Of a DNA stretch of 64,000 nucleotides, positions 10,096 to 19,441 are shown in pieces. The notes under the pieces are model-generated. The model saw nothing but the letters and a program-made list of their open reading frames with translations. It made no database searches and was not told the origin of the DNA. The position numbers and the translations under genes were made by a program. Source of the DNA: Acidithiobacillus sp. HP-2 (lineage in GTDB: Bacteria > Pseudomonadota > Gammaproteobacteria > Acidithiobacillales > Acidithiobacillaceae); NCBI RefSeq assembly GCF_015100155.1, contig NZ_JACKZA010000012.1, positions 62,001 to 126,000 of the forward strand, given 5' to 3'. The first letter of the stretch is position 1, and every line of letters begins with the position of its first letter.

Positions 10096-11501
10096 GTGCC
10101 GGTAAAGCGGTTGCCAAGGAGCCCCAAAAACCACGGCTTTATATTCTCGACACCAATGTCCTGATGCACGATCCAGCGTCGCTGTTCCGCTTTCAGGAAC
10201 ACGACATTCTGCTTCCCATGATTGTTCTGGAAGAGCTGGATCAGCATAAAAAAGGACTCAGCGAGCAGGCCCGTAACGTCCGTCAGGTCAGTCGCAGGCT
10301 CGATGAACTGCTGACGGATACGGCGGATCTGGATCAGGGCCTGCCTTTACCCTACGCCCAGGGCCGCCTGTTTTTTCAGACGGCGGCCTACCAGCAGGCT
10401 TTGCCGGAAGATCTGGCGGGTGGTAAGGCTGATAACGAAATTCTTGCGGTCACCTTGGCCTTGCAAAATCGTCACCCTGAAAAAGATGTCATTCTGGTCA
10501 GCAAGGACATCAATCTGCGCATCAAGGGCCGGACCCTGGGTATTCGCGTGGAAGACTACGAAAATGACCGGGCCCTGGAAGACGCGGACTTATTGTACAC
10601 AGGCTCAGAAATTCTCAGTGCAAATTTCTGGGACCAGCACAGTCGCGATCTGGATGCCTGGCAGGAAAGCGGGCGCAGTTTTTACAAAATCAGCGGTCCG
10701 GCCATTCAGCATTGGCATGCCAATGAATTTATTGCCCTGAATCAGGGGGAGGCTGGTGCCGATGAATTCGCGGCTATTGTCCGCGAAGTACATCCTGAAC
10801 ATGCCATCATCGAGCGGATCACGGATTATCGACATGATCGTCATGCTGTTTGGGGAATTATCGCCCGTAATCCTGAGCAGAATTTTGCCTTGAATCTGCT
10901 GATGGATCCAGACATTGATTTTGTCACCCTGCTGGGTCATGCCGGCACCGGAAAAACCCTGCTGACCCTGGCGGCCGCTCTGGATCAGGTTTTTGAACAT
11001 AAACGCTATTCGGAAGTCATTATTACCCGGGCAACGGTACCAGTAGGCGAAGAAATTGGTTTTCTGCCGGGGACTGAAGAAGAAAAAATGCAGCCATGGA
11101 TGGGTGCGCTGGAAGACAATCTGGAAATTCTGGCGCGCAGCAGCGATGAAGCCGGGAGTTGGGGGCGCAGTGCGACCCAGGACTTGCTAAACAAACGCAT
11201 TCGCGTGAAATCCATGAGTTTCATGCGGGGGCGCACTTTTCTGGAGAAATTTGTCATTATCGACGAGGCCCAGAATCTCACCTCCAAGGAAATGAAAACC
11301 CTGATTACCCGGGCAGGCCCCGGCACCAAAATTGTCTGCCTGGGCAATATTGCCCAGATTGATACGCCCTACCTGACGGAAACCACCTCGGGTCTGACCT
11401 ATGTGGTGGATCGCTTCAAGGATTGGGCACATAGCGGCCACATTACCCTGCGCCGTGGAGAACGCTCAAGACTGGCGGATTTTGCCAACGAAGCTCTATA
11501 G
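10092..11501 (+). CDS. PhoH2-type PIN domain-PhoH ATPase
   Basis: 469 aa. The N-terminal PIN nuclease domain starts YILDTNVLMHDPASLF with conserved acidic residues (LEELD, ADNEILAVTL, LVSKDINLRIKG). The C-terminal PhoH P-loop domain has Walker A GHAGTGKT near residue 280 and Walker B FVIIDEAQN near residue 388. PhoH2 proteins elsewhere are ATP-dependent RNA-unwinding ribonucleases. The gene overlaps the peroxiredoxin stop by 4 nt (ATGA), implying translational coupling. No small antitoxin gene precedes it, unlike mycobacterial phoAT-phoH2. Confidence 0.92.
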   Translation: MSAGKAVAKEPQKPRLYILDTNVLMHDPASLFRFQEHDILLPMIVLEELDQHKKGLSEQARNVRQVSRRLDELLTDTADLDQGLPLPYAQGRLFFQTAAYQQALPEDLAGGKADNEILAVTLALQNRHPEKDVILVSKDINLRIKGRTLGIRVEDYENDRALEDADLLYTGSEILSANFWDQHSRDLDAWQESGRSFYKISGPAIQHWHANEFIALNQGEAGADEFAAIVREVHPEHAIIERITDYRHDRHAVWGIIARNPEQNFALNLLMDPDIDFVTLLGHAGTGKTLLTLAAALDQVFEHKRYSEVIITRATVPVGEEIGFLPGTEEEKMQPWMGALEDNLEILARSSDEAGSWGRSATQDLLNKRIRVKSMSFMRGRTFLEKFVIIDEAQNLTSKEMKTLITRAGPGTKIVCLGNIAQIDTPYLTETTSGLTYVVDRFKDWAHSGHITLRRGERSRLADFANEAL

Positions 11502-11565
11502 ATGACTTGTCGGGTGGCCTGCAGAACCCTTAGACTGCGCTAGGCTTTTGAGGGGGAGAGCGGGC

Positions 11566-13452
11566 ATGAGCTGGACGGTGGCCGATAGTCGTCATCTTTA
11601 CAATCTTCAGCAATGGGGCGAGGGTTATTTTGACATCGCCGAAGACGGGCAAATGCTGGTGCGGCCCGATGCGCGTGCGGACAGTCCGGCGATTGGACTG
11701 GCTGATGTGGCCAGCGAATTGGGAGAACACTCCCTGGGGCTGCCCTGTCTGCTGCGTTTTCCACAAATTCTCGGTCACCGGGTAGAAAAACTCCGTGGCG
11801 CCTTTACGGCCGCCATGCAGGATACGCGCTATCAGGGGGGCTATACCCCGGTTTATCCCATCAAGGTCAATCAGCAACGTCGGGTTGTGGAAGAAATTCT
11901 GCGGGCGGGCTCAGGCAATGTGGGTCTAGAAGCAGGCAGCAAGCCGGAATTACTGGCCGTGCTGGGCTTAATGCCCGTAGGCGGAACAGTCATTTGCAAT
12001 GGCTATAAGGATCGCGAGTATATTCGTTTGGCCTTGAGCGGCGAAAAGCTGGGCTTGCGGGTTTATCTGGTGGTGGAAAAAATATCGGAATTACCGCTCA
12101 TCCTCAGTGAATCCCGGGATCTTGGTGTCCAACCCCGCATTGGCGTTCGCGCCCGGCTGGCTTCGGCAGGTGCCGGAAAATGGCAGAATACGGGTGGAGA
12201 AAAATCCAAGTTTGGTTTGTCCACCGCGCATATTCTCGATTTGCTTGAACATCTACGCCGGGAAAATGCCCTGAAAAGTCTGCAGTTACTGCATTTTCAT
12301 CTGGGTTCGCAAATTCCAAATATTCAGTTTATCAAGGGCGGCATGCGCGAGTGCGCGCGACTGTATGCCGAGTTGCGGCGTCTGGGTGCGGCACTGGAAG
12401 TCGTGGACGTAGGCGGCGGTCTGGGGGTGGATTACGAAGGAACCCATTCGCGTGCCTATTGCTCGACCAACTATCATGTCAGCGATTATGCACATGCCAT
12501 TGTCAGTGCCCTGGCTGAGGTGTCCCGCCAGGAAAATTTGCCGGAGCCCCATGTGGTTTCGGAATCGGGCCGGGCTCTGACCGCTCACCATGCCATTTTG
12601 TTGACGAATGTGACAGATGTGGAAATGGCAGCAGGAGAGCTGCCCTTGTCTGCAACTGCCGCGCAGGGAATCACCGAGGAATGGCAACGGCTGTTGCAAC
12701 GCCTGGAGAATGCGCAGGCTTCCGATGCCCTGGAGGTTTATCAGGAAGCCATTTACCTGCTGGGTGAAGTGCATCAACAATTTAATCTTGGTCTGCTGCA
12801 TATTGAACAAAGAGCGCAGGCGGAAGAAATTTACGCGCGCGTTATCTGGCAGGTGCGCCGCTTTCTGGACCCCCATAATCGGGCGCATCGGGATATTCTG
12901 GATGAACTGGACGAAAAAATTGTGGATAAATATTTCGTGAATTTTTCGTTATTTCAATCTTTGCCGGATGTCTGGGCGATTGACCAGATTTTCCCCATTA
13001 TGCCTATCCAGCGTTTAAATGAAGAACCAAAACGTCGCGCCCGGATTGAAGATATTACTTGTGATTCCGATGGTCGGATTGACGCCTATGTGACCGCAGA
13101 AGGCCTGACGCCGGCCTTGCCGGTTCATGCCGTGCAAAATGACAAGCCCTATATATTGGGTATATTTATGGTGGGTGCCTATCAGGAAATTCTTGGTGAT
13201 ATGCACAATCTTTTCGGCGATACGGATTCGGTGAATGTGGTTTGTAATGCGCAGGGTCAGGTTCTTCTGGAGCAGCCTGTGGCCGGAGATACCGTAGAAT
13301 CGGTATTGAATTACGTGCAGTTTTCTGCTCCGGATTTACTGGCGCGTTATCAGAAAAAAGTCGATCAATGTACCCATCTCAACCCTGAGCAACGGCATCT
13401 TTTCCTGCAACAATTTGCCGATGGTCTGCATGGCTATACCTATCTGGAGTGA
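11566..13452 (+). CDS. speA: Biosynthetic arginine decarboxylase
   Basis: 628-aa PLP enzyme converting arginine to agmatine, the first step of putrescine synthesis. It has an alanine-racemase-fold barrel with PLP Lys100 in PVYPIKVNQQ, HFHLGSQI, the glycine loop VDVGGGLGVDYEG, and the family-specific C-terminus ending DGLHGYTYLE. ATG 11566 follows AGGGGGAG; an in-frame TTG at 11548 is less likely. No agmatinase gene lies nearby. The truncated hemoglobin gene begins 3 bp after the stop. Confidence 0.96.
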   Translation: MSWTVADSRHLYNLQQWGEGYFDIAEDGQMLVRPDARADSPAIGLADVASELGEHSLGLPCLLRFPQILGHRVEKLRGAFTAAMQDTRYQGGYTPVYPIKVNQQRRVVEEILRAGSGNVGLEAGSKPELLAVLGLMPVGGTVICNGYKDREYIRLALSGEKLGLRVYLVVEKISELPLILSESRDLGVQPRIGVRARLASAGAGKWQNTGGEKSKFGLSTAHILDLLEHLRRENALKSLQLLHFHLGSQIPNIQFIKGGMRECARLYAELRRLGAALEVVDVGGGLGVDYEGTHSRAYCSTNYHVSDYAHAIVSALAEVSRQENLPEPHVVSESGRALTAHHAILLTNVTDVEMAAGELPLSATAAQGITEEWQRLLQRLENAQASDALEVYQEAIYLLGEVHQQFNLGLLHIEQRAQAEEIYARVIWQVRRFLDPHNRAHRDILDELDEKIVDKYFVNFSLFQSLPDVWAIDQIFPIMPIQRLNEEPKRRARIEDITCDSDGRIDAYVTAEGLTPALPVHAVQNDKPYILGIFMVGAYQEILGDMHNLFGDTDSVNVVCNAQGQVLLEQPVAGDTVESVLNYVQFSAPDLLARYQKKVDQCTHLNPEQRHLFLQQFADGLHGYTYLE

Positions 13453-13455
13453 TTT

Positions 13456-13848
13456 GTGATTCTTGAACCTGAAACTTCTCCTTATACCCTGCTGGGCGGC
13501 GAAAGCGCGGTCCGGGCATTGGTCAATCGTTTTTATGACTTGATGGACAGTGAAGCCCAATGGCGCAGTCCTTTGCGGGAAATGCATCCGGCCGACCTGG
13601 CAGAATCCAAGGAGAAACTGTTTTTGTTTCTTTCAGGCTGGCTGGGTGGACCGGATTTGTATGTCGAAAAGTTTGGACATCCCCGCCTGCGGGCGCGCCA
13701 TGCCAGCTTTCCGGTAGATGACCAGGCGCGGGATCAATGGATGGCCTGCATGTTGCGCTCCATGCAGGAACAGGAAATGCCACCCGAAGTGTATACGCAT
13801 TTACAGACCGCCTTGCAGCGTACGGCAGATTTCATGCGCAATCGTTAG
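13456..13848 (+). CDS. Group II truncated hemoglobin
   Basis: 130-aa 2/2-fold globin. The core LSGWLGGPDLYVEKFGHPRLRARHASFPV is diagnostic of group II: the GGP...Y run precedes the proximal His in RARHASF, and the distal-side Tyr is in NRFYDLMD. DQWMACMLRSMQEQ carries the conserved Trp that shapes the haem pocket. It probably handles O2, NO or peroxide in the cytoplasm. The start is GTG 13456, only 3 bp after speA, so translation is likely coupled to the decarboxylase. Confidence 0.92.
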   Translation: MILEPETSPYTLLGGESAVRALVNRFYDLMDSEAQWRSPLREMHPADLAESKEKLFLFLSGWLGGPDLYVEKFGHPRLRARHASFPVDDQARDQWMACMLRSMQEQEMPPEVYTHLQTALQRTADFMRNR

Positions 13849-13862
13849 TGCTGCGTGCCTGG

Positions 13863-14723
13863 TTAATCTGCCGTGACCGGATTGATGAGCGACCCGATGC
13901 CTTCAATACGTATTTCGCAGTGTTCGCCGGCCCGTAAAAAGCGCGGTGGATTGCGGGTGAATCCTACACCGGCCGGGGTTCCGGTAATGATCAGGTCTCC
14001 ACAACGCAAGGGTGTGACTGCCGCCAGGGCACGAATCAGTGACGCAACGTTGAAAATCAGATCGGCCGTATTGCCAGTCTGCATGACCGTACCATCAATT
14101 AACGTATGCAAGGCCAGGCCTTTGGCTCCCATAGGGAGTTCATCGGCACTGACTACCACAGGCCCACATCCGCCCGTCGCCGGAAAGTTTTTGCCCAGGG
14201 TCCACTGACTGGCGCGAAACTGGAAATCCCTGACGCTGGCATCGTTGAAAATGGTGTAACCCGACACGCAATCCAGCGCTTGTGTATCGTTCATGGGCCC
14301 GAAGCAGGACTTGCCAATAACCACAGCGAGTTCTCCTTCGTAATCCAGTTCCCGGGAGCTGGAAGGGATACGCAGGGTTTGACCGTGTCCCACCAGAGTA
14401 TCTTCGTAACGCATAAAAAAGTTGGGATATTCCGCTGGCGGAGCGGAAACTTCCGTGGCATGACTTTGGTAATTCAGCCCTGCGCAGAGGATTTTGCAGT
14501 TTTCGGGTAAGGGGGGCAGAAAATTCAGTTGCGCGGGATCGAGCAGGTCCTGGGCATGCGCACGATTAAGTCGTTGTTCCAGATCATTGCGCAGGCTGGC
14601 ACTCGCGCCGAGCAAATCCATCAGGGTCAAACGCGGAGCGATATTCCGCAGGGACAGCAAGTCCCGACCGCGCCAGAGCGCCAATTCGACGGTGCTGTTG
14701 CTACTGATTTTACTGAGTTTCAA
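13863..14723 (-). CDS. Fumarylacetoacetate hydrolase-family protein
   Basis: 286-aa metal-dependent FAH-fold enzyme (C-C bond hydrolase, isomerase or decarboxylase). ILCAGLNYQSHA opens the catalytic domain. The metal-binding YEGELAVVIGK and the run GYTIFNDASVRDFQFRASQWTLGKNF are conserved, as is ITGTPAGVGF. The start is TTG 14723, preceded by AAGGAGTAAGCA. Family members act on varied 2-oxo acids, including oxaloacetate and acylpyruvates, and nothing here sets the substrate. Convergent with the hemoglobin gene. Confidence 0.88.
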   Translation of the reverse strand: MKLSKISSNSTVELALWRGRDLLSLRNIAPRLTLMDLLGASASLRNDLEQRLNRAHAQDLLDPAQLNFLPPLPENCKILCAGLNYQSHATEVSAPPAEYPNFFMRYEDTLVGHGQTLRIPSSSRELDYEGELAVVIGKSCFGPMNDTQALDCVSGYTIFNDASVRDFQFRASQWTLGKNFPATGGCGPVVVSADELPMGAKGLALHTLIDGTVMQTGNTADLIFNVASLIRALAAVTPLRCGDLIITGTPAGVGFTRNPPRFLRAGEHCEIRIEGIGSLINPVTAD

Positions 14724-14805
14724 TGCTTACTCCTTGCCTTGTTTGTTGCCATATACTAGCACCTCGGCTAAGGTGCGCCTATAAAATGCCCGGCAAGGAC
14801 AGGAC

Positions 14806-15363
14806 ATGGTAATGACAGTATACGGGATTGATGTAGATCCCGAATGGCTATTGCATAGAGCGATTTATACGGTACTGATCGTACTGGGCAGCTATGTCAT
14901 TTTGCGTTGGTACGGTAAAGCCATCAATCACCTGCTGTCTTTTCTGGGATCACGGCGCACCATTTCCCATGGTTATGGCATCGTTTTTAAACGCATAACT
15001 ACCTGGTTTTTATGGCTTCTGGTTTGGGTGGTCGTCCTGCGCGTCTGGGCGGTGGATGTGACCGCCATCTGGACGACTTTTGTCAGTCTGCTGGCGGTAA
15101 TCGGTGTTGGAATGCTGGCTTTGTGGGCGATGGTCAGTAATATAACCGCGCAGTTTTTTATCTGGTTCTGGCAGCCCTTACGTTTAGGTCAGCGTATCGA
15201 AATTTTCCCCGAAGCACTCATCGGTGAAGTGGTTGAAGAAAACCTGATGTTTACCGAGCTCAAACAGGACGATGGCGCCGTGGTCGTCATCCCCAATAAT
15301 TTTTTCTTTCAGCGCGTGATCCGCCGTTTACCGGATGTGGGCGACAAGAAAAAAAGTGAATAA
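14806..15363 (+). CDS. Small MscS-family mechanosensitive channel
   Basis: 185-aa membrane protein. Three hydrophobic segments lead into the MscS pore and beta-domain core, VSLLAVIGVGMLALWAMVSN, then FFIWFWQPLRLGQRIEIF and VVVIPNNFFFQR. It ends after the beta domain, without the large alpha/beta cytoplasmic cage of E. coli MscS (286 aa), so it is a minimal form of unknown gating. SD-like AAGGACAGGAC precedes the ATG. Divergent from the FAH-family gene. Confidence 0.82.
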   Translation: MVMTVYGIDVDPEWLLHRAIYTVLIVLGSYVILRWYGKAINHLLSFLGSRRTISHGYGIVFKRITTWFLWLLVWVVVLRVWAVDVTAIWTTFVSLLAVIGVGMLALWAMVSNITAQFFIWFWQPLRLGQRIEIFPEALIGEVVEENLMFTELKQDDGAVVVIPNNFFFQRVIRRLPDVGDKKKSE

Positions 15364-15430
15364 TTTTCTCCGGAATTGCATGTTTTTCGTTTAGATGTTC
15401 AGTCAGACTTCTTGTAACAGTCTTCCATTT

Positions 15431-16858
15431 TTATATGGTAGATCCCGCAGTTGCGCTGGCTGCCGCCTCTGTGGCGAGCGGCACATTTTCTGCCTGAAGA
15501 TTATGTCCGCTTACCCAACCGAGAATAATCCCCACTATGGCCATGGCAGATAGTGCGGGGTAACCGATGAACTGCACCAGCGGTCCTCCCAGAAAAGTAC
15601 CCAGCACGGTAGCTACCGCGCCACTGGCATTAAATAAACCCATGGCGGCACCCTGGCTGAACGGTGTCAGCCGGGCTGTGAGAGTCGTGCCCGAGATGCT
15701 TTGCAAAGGCCATACGGCAATAATCAGGACAAAACCCAACAGGGCCACGAAGGTTTTGGGAATGGGTGTAAAAAAGACGGCCAACAGCAGGGTAAAGCCA
15801 AGCAGTCGTCCGATGAGCGACCAGCGATATACCCGTCCGGCGCCAAACTTTCCAGAGAGTTGTCCACCCACAGAATAGAGGATCAGGGCAACGGCAGCCG
15901 TCACTGCATAGACACTGGAAGTCAAGGCGGGGGCCACGCTGTAAGCTTTTTGCATGGCTACGGGAAAATAGGCAAAAAAGGCGGCAACGCCGAAAGCCAC
16001 GGCAAACCAGGAGAACAAAAAACGTCCGAAACGGGTGGACAAGACTTCCTTAAAGCGTTTACCACCCCGCAGAGATAAATGATGGGAAAAGCGCATTACC
16101 CCACCTCCCAACAGTTCGGGACGCCCAAAATTGGCCAGCAGTCGCCAATCCATTTCCCGACGCATCTGGTTGCCAATTTCTGCAGACCAGTCAAAACGTT
16201 TTGCAGCAGCGGGCAGACCTTTGGCGCCCAGCCATATGGCTGGAATTAATGCCAGTGCCGAGCAGATTAAACCCATCTTGAAATTGGCCACAAAAGCACT
16301 GGCAACCAGTAGGCCGACCACCTGTCCGGCGCCATTAAAAGTCTGCAACCAGCCAAGACGAGGCTCCCAATGGTCTTTGGGATCAAATTCGACAATGAAT
16401 AAGCTGGCCACGGTGGCCACAGCCGAGGTACCAGCTCCTGCCAGTAGGGCCAGCAGACTCCAGGGCAAAAGCCCCGGAAGAAAAGGCATGAGCGCAAGGG
16501 CTATGATCAGCATCAAAAAACCAGCCAAAAAAAGCGGGCGATGCCAGTGTTTGCTGTCTGCCAGAAAGCCCCAGAGCGGTGAACTCAGGAGTCCTAAATT
16601 AAATCCCCCCATTACATAGGCGACCCAACTGAGATGATGGGTTAAGCCAACAATCATCAATGGTAAAAGGATGGGGAGGAGGCCTGAAGAAATGGCGCCC
16701 AGAAGGGCATAGGACAGAAACCAGACCGATATCCAGCGCCTTGGTTCATTCAGGATTTTCAGCACAGTGGCGAAGCGTGCATGGGCCAGACTTCTGCGCT
16801 CCTTGGAAAATATCGGGTTTCCGGGTTGATGCTGTTCGGCTGTTGTTTTTACAGGCAT
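15431..16858 (-). CDS. MFS transporter
   Basis: 475-aa inner-membrane carrier with about 12 TM segments and a long cytoplasmic loop between TM6 and TM7 (around KRFDWSAEIGNQMRREMDW). SSPLWGFLADSKHWHRPLF is the loop 2-3 motif. The start is ATG 16858, preceded by GAGGGG; a GTG five codons upstream is also in frame. It is divergent from the sucrose operon, so a sugar or osmolyte substrate is conceivable, but no residue proves it. Confidence 0.8.
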   Translation of the reverse strand: MPVKTTAEQHQPGNPIFSKERRSLAHARFATVLKILNEPRRWISVWFLSYALLGAISSGLLPILLPLMIVGLTHHLSWVAYVMGGFNLGLLSSPLWGFLADSKHWHRPLFLAGFLMLIIALALMPFLPGLLPWSLLALLAGAGTSAVATVASLFIVEFDPKDHWEPRLGWLQTFNGAGQVVGLLVASAFVANFKMGLICSALALIPAIWLGAKGLPAAAKRFDWSAEIGNQMRREMDWRLLANFGRPELLGGGVMRFSHHLSLRGGKRFKEVLSTRFGRFLFSWFAVAFGVAAFFAYFPVAMQKAYSVAPALTSSVYAVTAAVALILYSVGGQLSGKFGAGRVYRWSLIGRLLGFTLLLAVFFTPIPKTFVALLGFVLIIAVWPLQSISGTTLTARLTPFSQGAAMGLFNASGAVATVLGTFLGGPLVQFIGYPALSAMAIVGIILGWVSGHNLQAENVPLATEAAASATAGSTI

Positions 16859-16886
16859 GGCAAGACCCCTCACGTTGAGTGATAAG

Positions 16887-16916
16887 TTGCATTGGTGTAA
16901 AAATCATGGGTATATA
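16887..16916 (+). promoter_or_regulatory. Candidate sigma70 promoter of the sucrose operon
   Basis: TTGCAT (16887-16892), an 18-bp spacer and TATATA (16911-16916), about 90 bp before the fructokinase start, in the MFS/fructokinase divergent region. Judged by eye only. Confidence 0.35.
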
Positions 16917-17008
16917 AAATATTGATGACTATCTGGGTAAATAGTTCAATGTGGCCCGAGAAATGGGTTTGCTTGTCAGTGACCTATGCTTTCTATATGG
17001 TGAGATGC

Positions 17009-17932
17009 ATGCATGATTTTAAGCGTTTTGGAGTGATTTTCGGCGAATGTCTGGTCGATGACTTCGGCGACAGCCAGCGCCTTGGGGGCGCGCCCTTTAA
17101 TGTGGCGCGTCATTTACGCGGCTTGGGAGTGCCCGCCATTTTTATCAGCCAGGTGGGCGATGACATCAATGGCAGGAATATCCTGGATCATATGCGGCAA
17201 TGGCAGATGCCCTTGTCAGGGGTGGCAGTCAGCAAGACTTTGCCAACCGGGCGTGTGGAGGTGCTACCTGACCCGATAGAAGGTCACCGCTTCGAAATTC
17301 TACCCCATCAGGCTTATGACGGCATTCCATTCCCCGAAAAATTACCTGAACCTGTTTCCTGGCTTTATCACGGTTCTCTTGCCTTGCGGGAAATCGGTAC
17401 ATCCCGACAAACCTTGCAAAAATTAGCTTCCATCAGTAACAAGCGATTTCTCGATATCAATTTACGGGCACCCTGGTGGACGCCTGACACGCTTGCCCCG
17501 TTACTGACTGATTCATCTATACTGAAATGTAACGTTGATGAATTGGAAACTTTGCTGGCCGTTTATTCGCTACGCTCTTGGCCTGCGCTATGCGACAAGA
17601 TGCGGGTTTTCGCAGACCATTTTTCATTGGAGTCGGTGTTGCTGACTTGTGGACCGGAAGGCTCTGCCTACTGGGATCATCAAGACTTTTATGAAGCGGC
17701 TGCTGAACCAGTAAATAATCTGGTGAATACGGTAGGAGCGGGTGATGCATTTTCTGCCGCCTGGTTATGGAGCCTGCTGCGGGGGGAAAGTCCGGAATTA
17801 CGCCTGCGCCGGGGTGGGGAATTGGCGGCTGCAGTTTGCGCTCTGCAAGGTGCGACGCCGGATTCCCTGGATTTTTATGAATCGTTCATGAGTCTCTGGA
17901 CCCAAGGCAAAAGTCTGTCTAAACCAATGTGA
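17009..17932 (+). CDS. PfkB-family fructokinase
   Basis: 307-aa sugar kinase phosphorylating fructose (probably) with ATP. VIFGECLVDDF is the typical fructokinase opening, LGGAPFNVARHLRGLG is PfkB signature 1, and NTVGAGDAFSAAWLW is signature 2 with the catalytic Asp. ATG 17009 is chosen because GGTGAG precedes it and the protein then starts where fructokinases usually do; an in-frame ATG at 16922 would add 29 unrelated residues. First gene of the operon with invertase, SPS and SPP, where it would trap fructose released from sucrose. Confidence 0.88.
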   Translation: MHDFKRFGVIFGECLVDDFGDSQRLGGAPFNVARHLRGLGVPAIFISQVGDDINGRNILDHMRQWQMPLSGVAVSKTLPTGRVEVLPDPIEGHRFEILPHQAYDGIPFPEKLPEPVSWLYHGSLALREIGTSRQTLQKLASISNKRFLDINLRAPWWTPDTLAPLLTDSSILKCNVDELETLLAVYSLRSWPALCDKMRVFADHFSLESVLLTCGPEGSAYWDHQDFYEAAAEPVNNLVNTVGAGDAFSAAWLWSLLRGESPELRLRRGGELAAAVCALQGATPDSLDFYESFMSLWTQGKSLSKPM

Positions 17933-17970
17933 AGGCACTAGCCCAGCATCAGCTGTGAGGAGAAAAGCCT

Positions 17971-19404
17971 TTGGCCGAGAATGAACCTTGTTTCAATAAA
18001 CCCCGGTACCATGGCGTCAGTCCAGCCCTGGATGATGCCTATCGACTGATTGAGGCTGCTGGTGTCTTCTATGGAGGGCAACTGGTGGGTACGGCAGCCA
18101 GCGTCGACCCCAAGGCCCCTGCAGAAAATTATGCAGATTGCTTCGTACGGGATTTTTTCCCCGTCGGATTGATTCTGCTGCTGGAAAACCGGGCTGACGT
18201 CGTCCGCTCCTTCCTGCATCTGATTATGCAGCTCAGAGGACAGCAGGAAGAACTTGAAGGGCAGCAGATTGCTCCCGGGGTTATGCCTGCCTCGTTTCGC
18301 GTGCAGCGTAATGACCGTGGAGAAGAGGAGGTGCTGGCAGACTTTGGTGATCGGGCCATTGGCCGCGTAGCCCCGGTGGACTCGATGATGTGGTGGTCGA
18401 TGCTTCTGCATGCCTACGTGCTGTATACAGGTGACCTGGGTTTTGCCCACAGCCCCGAAATCCAGCGCATGTTGCGGATGATTCTGAGCCTGTGTTTGCA
18501 GAGTCGCTTTGAGGTTTTTCCGACCCTGCTGGTTCCTGATGCCTCCTTCATGATTGATCGACGTATGGGCGTCAATGGTCATCCCATCGAAATTCAGGCG
18601 CTGTTCAATGCTACCCTGCGCTGTGCTTCCCTCTTGCTTCCAGAGCAGGGCAGTCAATGGTTGGTGGATTTGGCACAGCGCCGCAGAAACGTATTGCGTT
18701 CTTATGTACAGCAGTATTACTGGCTGGATATGGACGTCCTTAACCGGATTTATCGCTTTGAAACGGAAATGCTCGGAGTCAATATTGAAAATCTTTTCAA
18801 TATCCACCCGGAATCCATTCCTCTTTGGGTCCAGGACTGGCTTCCCGACGGTGCCGGCTTTTTCGTAGGAAATCTGGGGCCCGGGCGTATGGATTTTCGC
18901 TTTTTCGCTCAGGGAAACCTGTTGATGCTGGCTACGGGCATGGCCACGACTGCTCAGGCACAGGCGTTGACCAGCTTGATTGAGCAGCGCTGGAACGACC
19001 TGATTGGACGAGTCCCCATGAAACTCGTTTATCCCGCCGTTGAGGGGGATGAATGGCGGCTGATCACGGGGTCCGACCCTAAAAATATCCCCTGGTCTTA
19101 CCACAATGGTGGCAATTGGCCGGTCATGATCTGGCCCCTGGTGGCGGCAACTATCAAAGCGGGACGCATGGATCTGGCAGAGCGGGCCTGGCAAATGGTT
19201 GAGCCACGCCTGTTTGCCGACCGTTGGCCGGAATATTACGACGGCCGTCTTGGACGTCTGGTAGGTCGTCGGGCCAATATCGGACAGGTGTGGAGCGCTG
19301 CAGGACTATTACTTGCGCGCTATTTCCTAGATGAGCCGGGTCTTCTGGAGCGGCTGGGGTTCGATGAAACCCTGGACGAAGCCACGGAGAGTGCAGAGGA
19401 GTAG
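17971..19404 (+). CDS. GH100 alkaline/neutral invertase
   Basis: 477-aa cytosolic-type beta-fructofuranosidase hydrolysing sucrose to glucose and fructose. It has the (alpha/alpha)6-barrel motifs of plant and cyanobacterial neutral invertases: NYADCFVRDFFPVGL, DRAIGRVAPVDSMMWW, GHPIEIQALFNATLRCA and HNGGNWPVMIWPL. Asp137 (PVDSMMWW) and Glu421 (WPEYYDG) align, from memory, with the acid and base residues of Anabaena InvA. No signal peptide. The start is TTG 17971 with GAGGAG 9 nt upstream. It begins 38 bp after the fructokinase and 37 bp before SPS. Confidence 0.93.
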   Translation: MAENEPCFNKPRYHGVSPALDDAYRLIEAAGVFYGGQLVGTAASVDPKAPAENYADCFVRDFFPVGLILLLENRADVVRSFLHLIMQLRGQQEELEGQQIAPGVMPASFRVQRNDRGEEEVLADFGDRAIGRVAPVDSMMWWSMLLHAYVLYTGDLGFAHSPEIQRMLRMILSLCLQSRFEVFPTLLVPDASFMIDRRMGVNGHPIEIQALFNATLRCASLLLPEQGSQWLVDLAQRRRNVLRSYVQQYYWLDMDVLNRIYRFETEMLGVNIENLFNIHPESIPLWVQDWLPDGAGFFVGNLGPGRMDFRFFAQGNLLMLATGMATTAQAQALTSLIEQRWNDLIGRVPMKLVYPAVEGDEWRLITGSDPKNIPWSYHNGGNWPVMIWPLVAATIKAGRMDLAERAWQMVEPRLFADRWPEYYDGRLGRLVGRRANIGQVWSAAGLLLARYFLDEPGLLERLGFDETLDEATESAEE

Positions 19405-19441
19405 GTAATATGTTTCGGAAGCATATGGTGAGGGGTGGATA

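Noticed and set aside
16922-17008. N-terminal extension of fructokinase from ATG 16922
   Set aside because: The 29 extra residues are unlike fructokinases and lie on the promoter-proximal region; the ribosome site favours 17009.
17938-19194. Long minus-strand frame (418 codons) opposite the invertase
   Set aside because: Antisense shadow of a well-supported GH100 gene; no family motifs or ribosome site.
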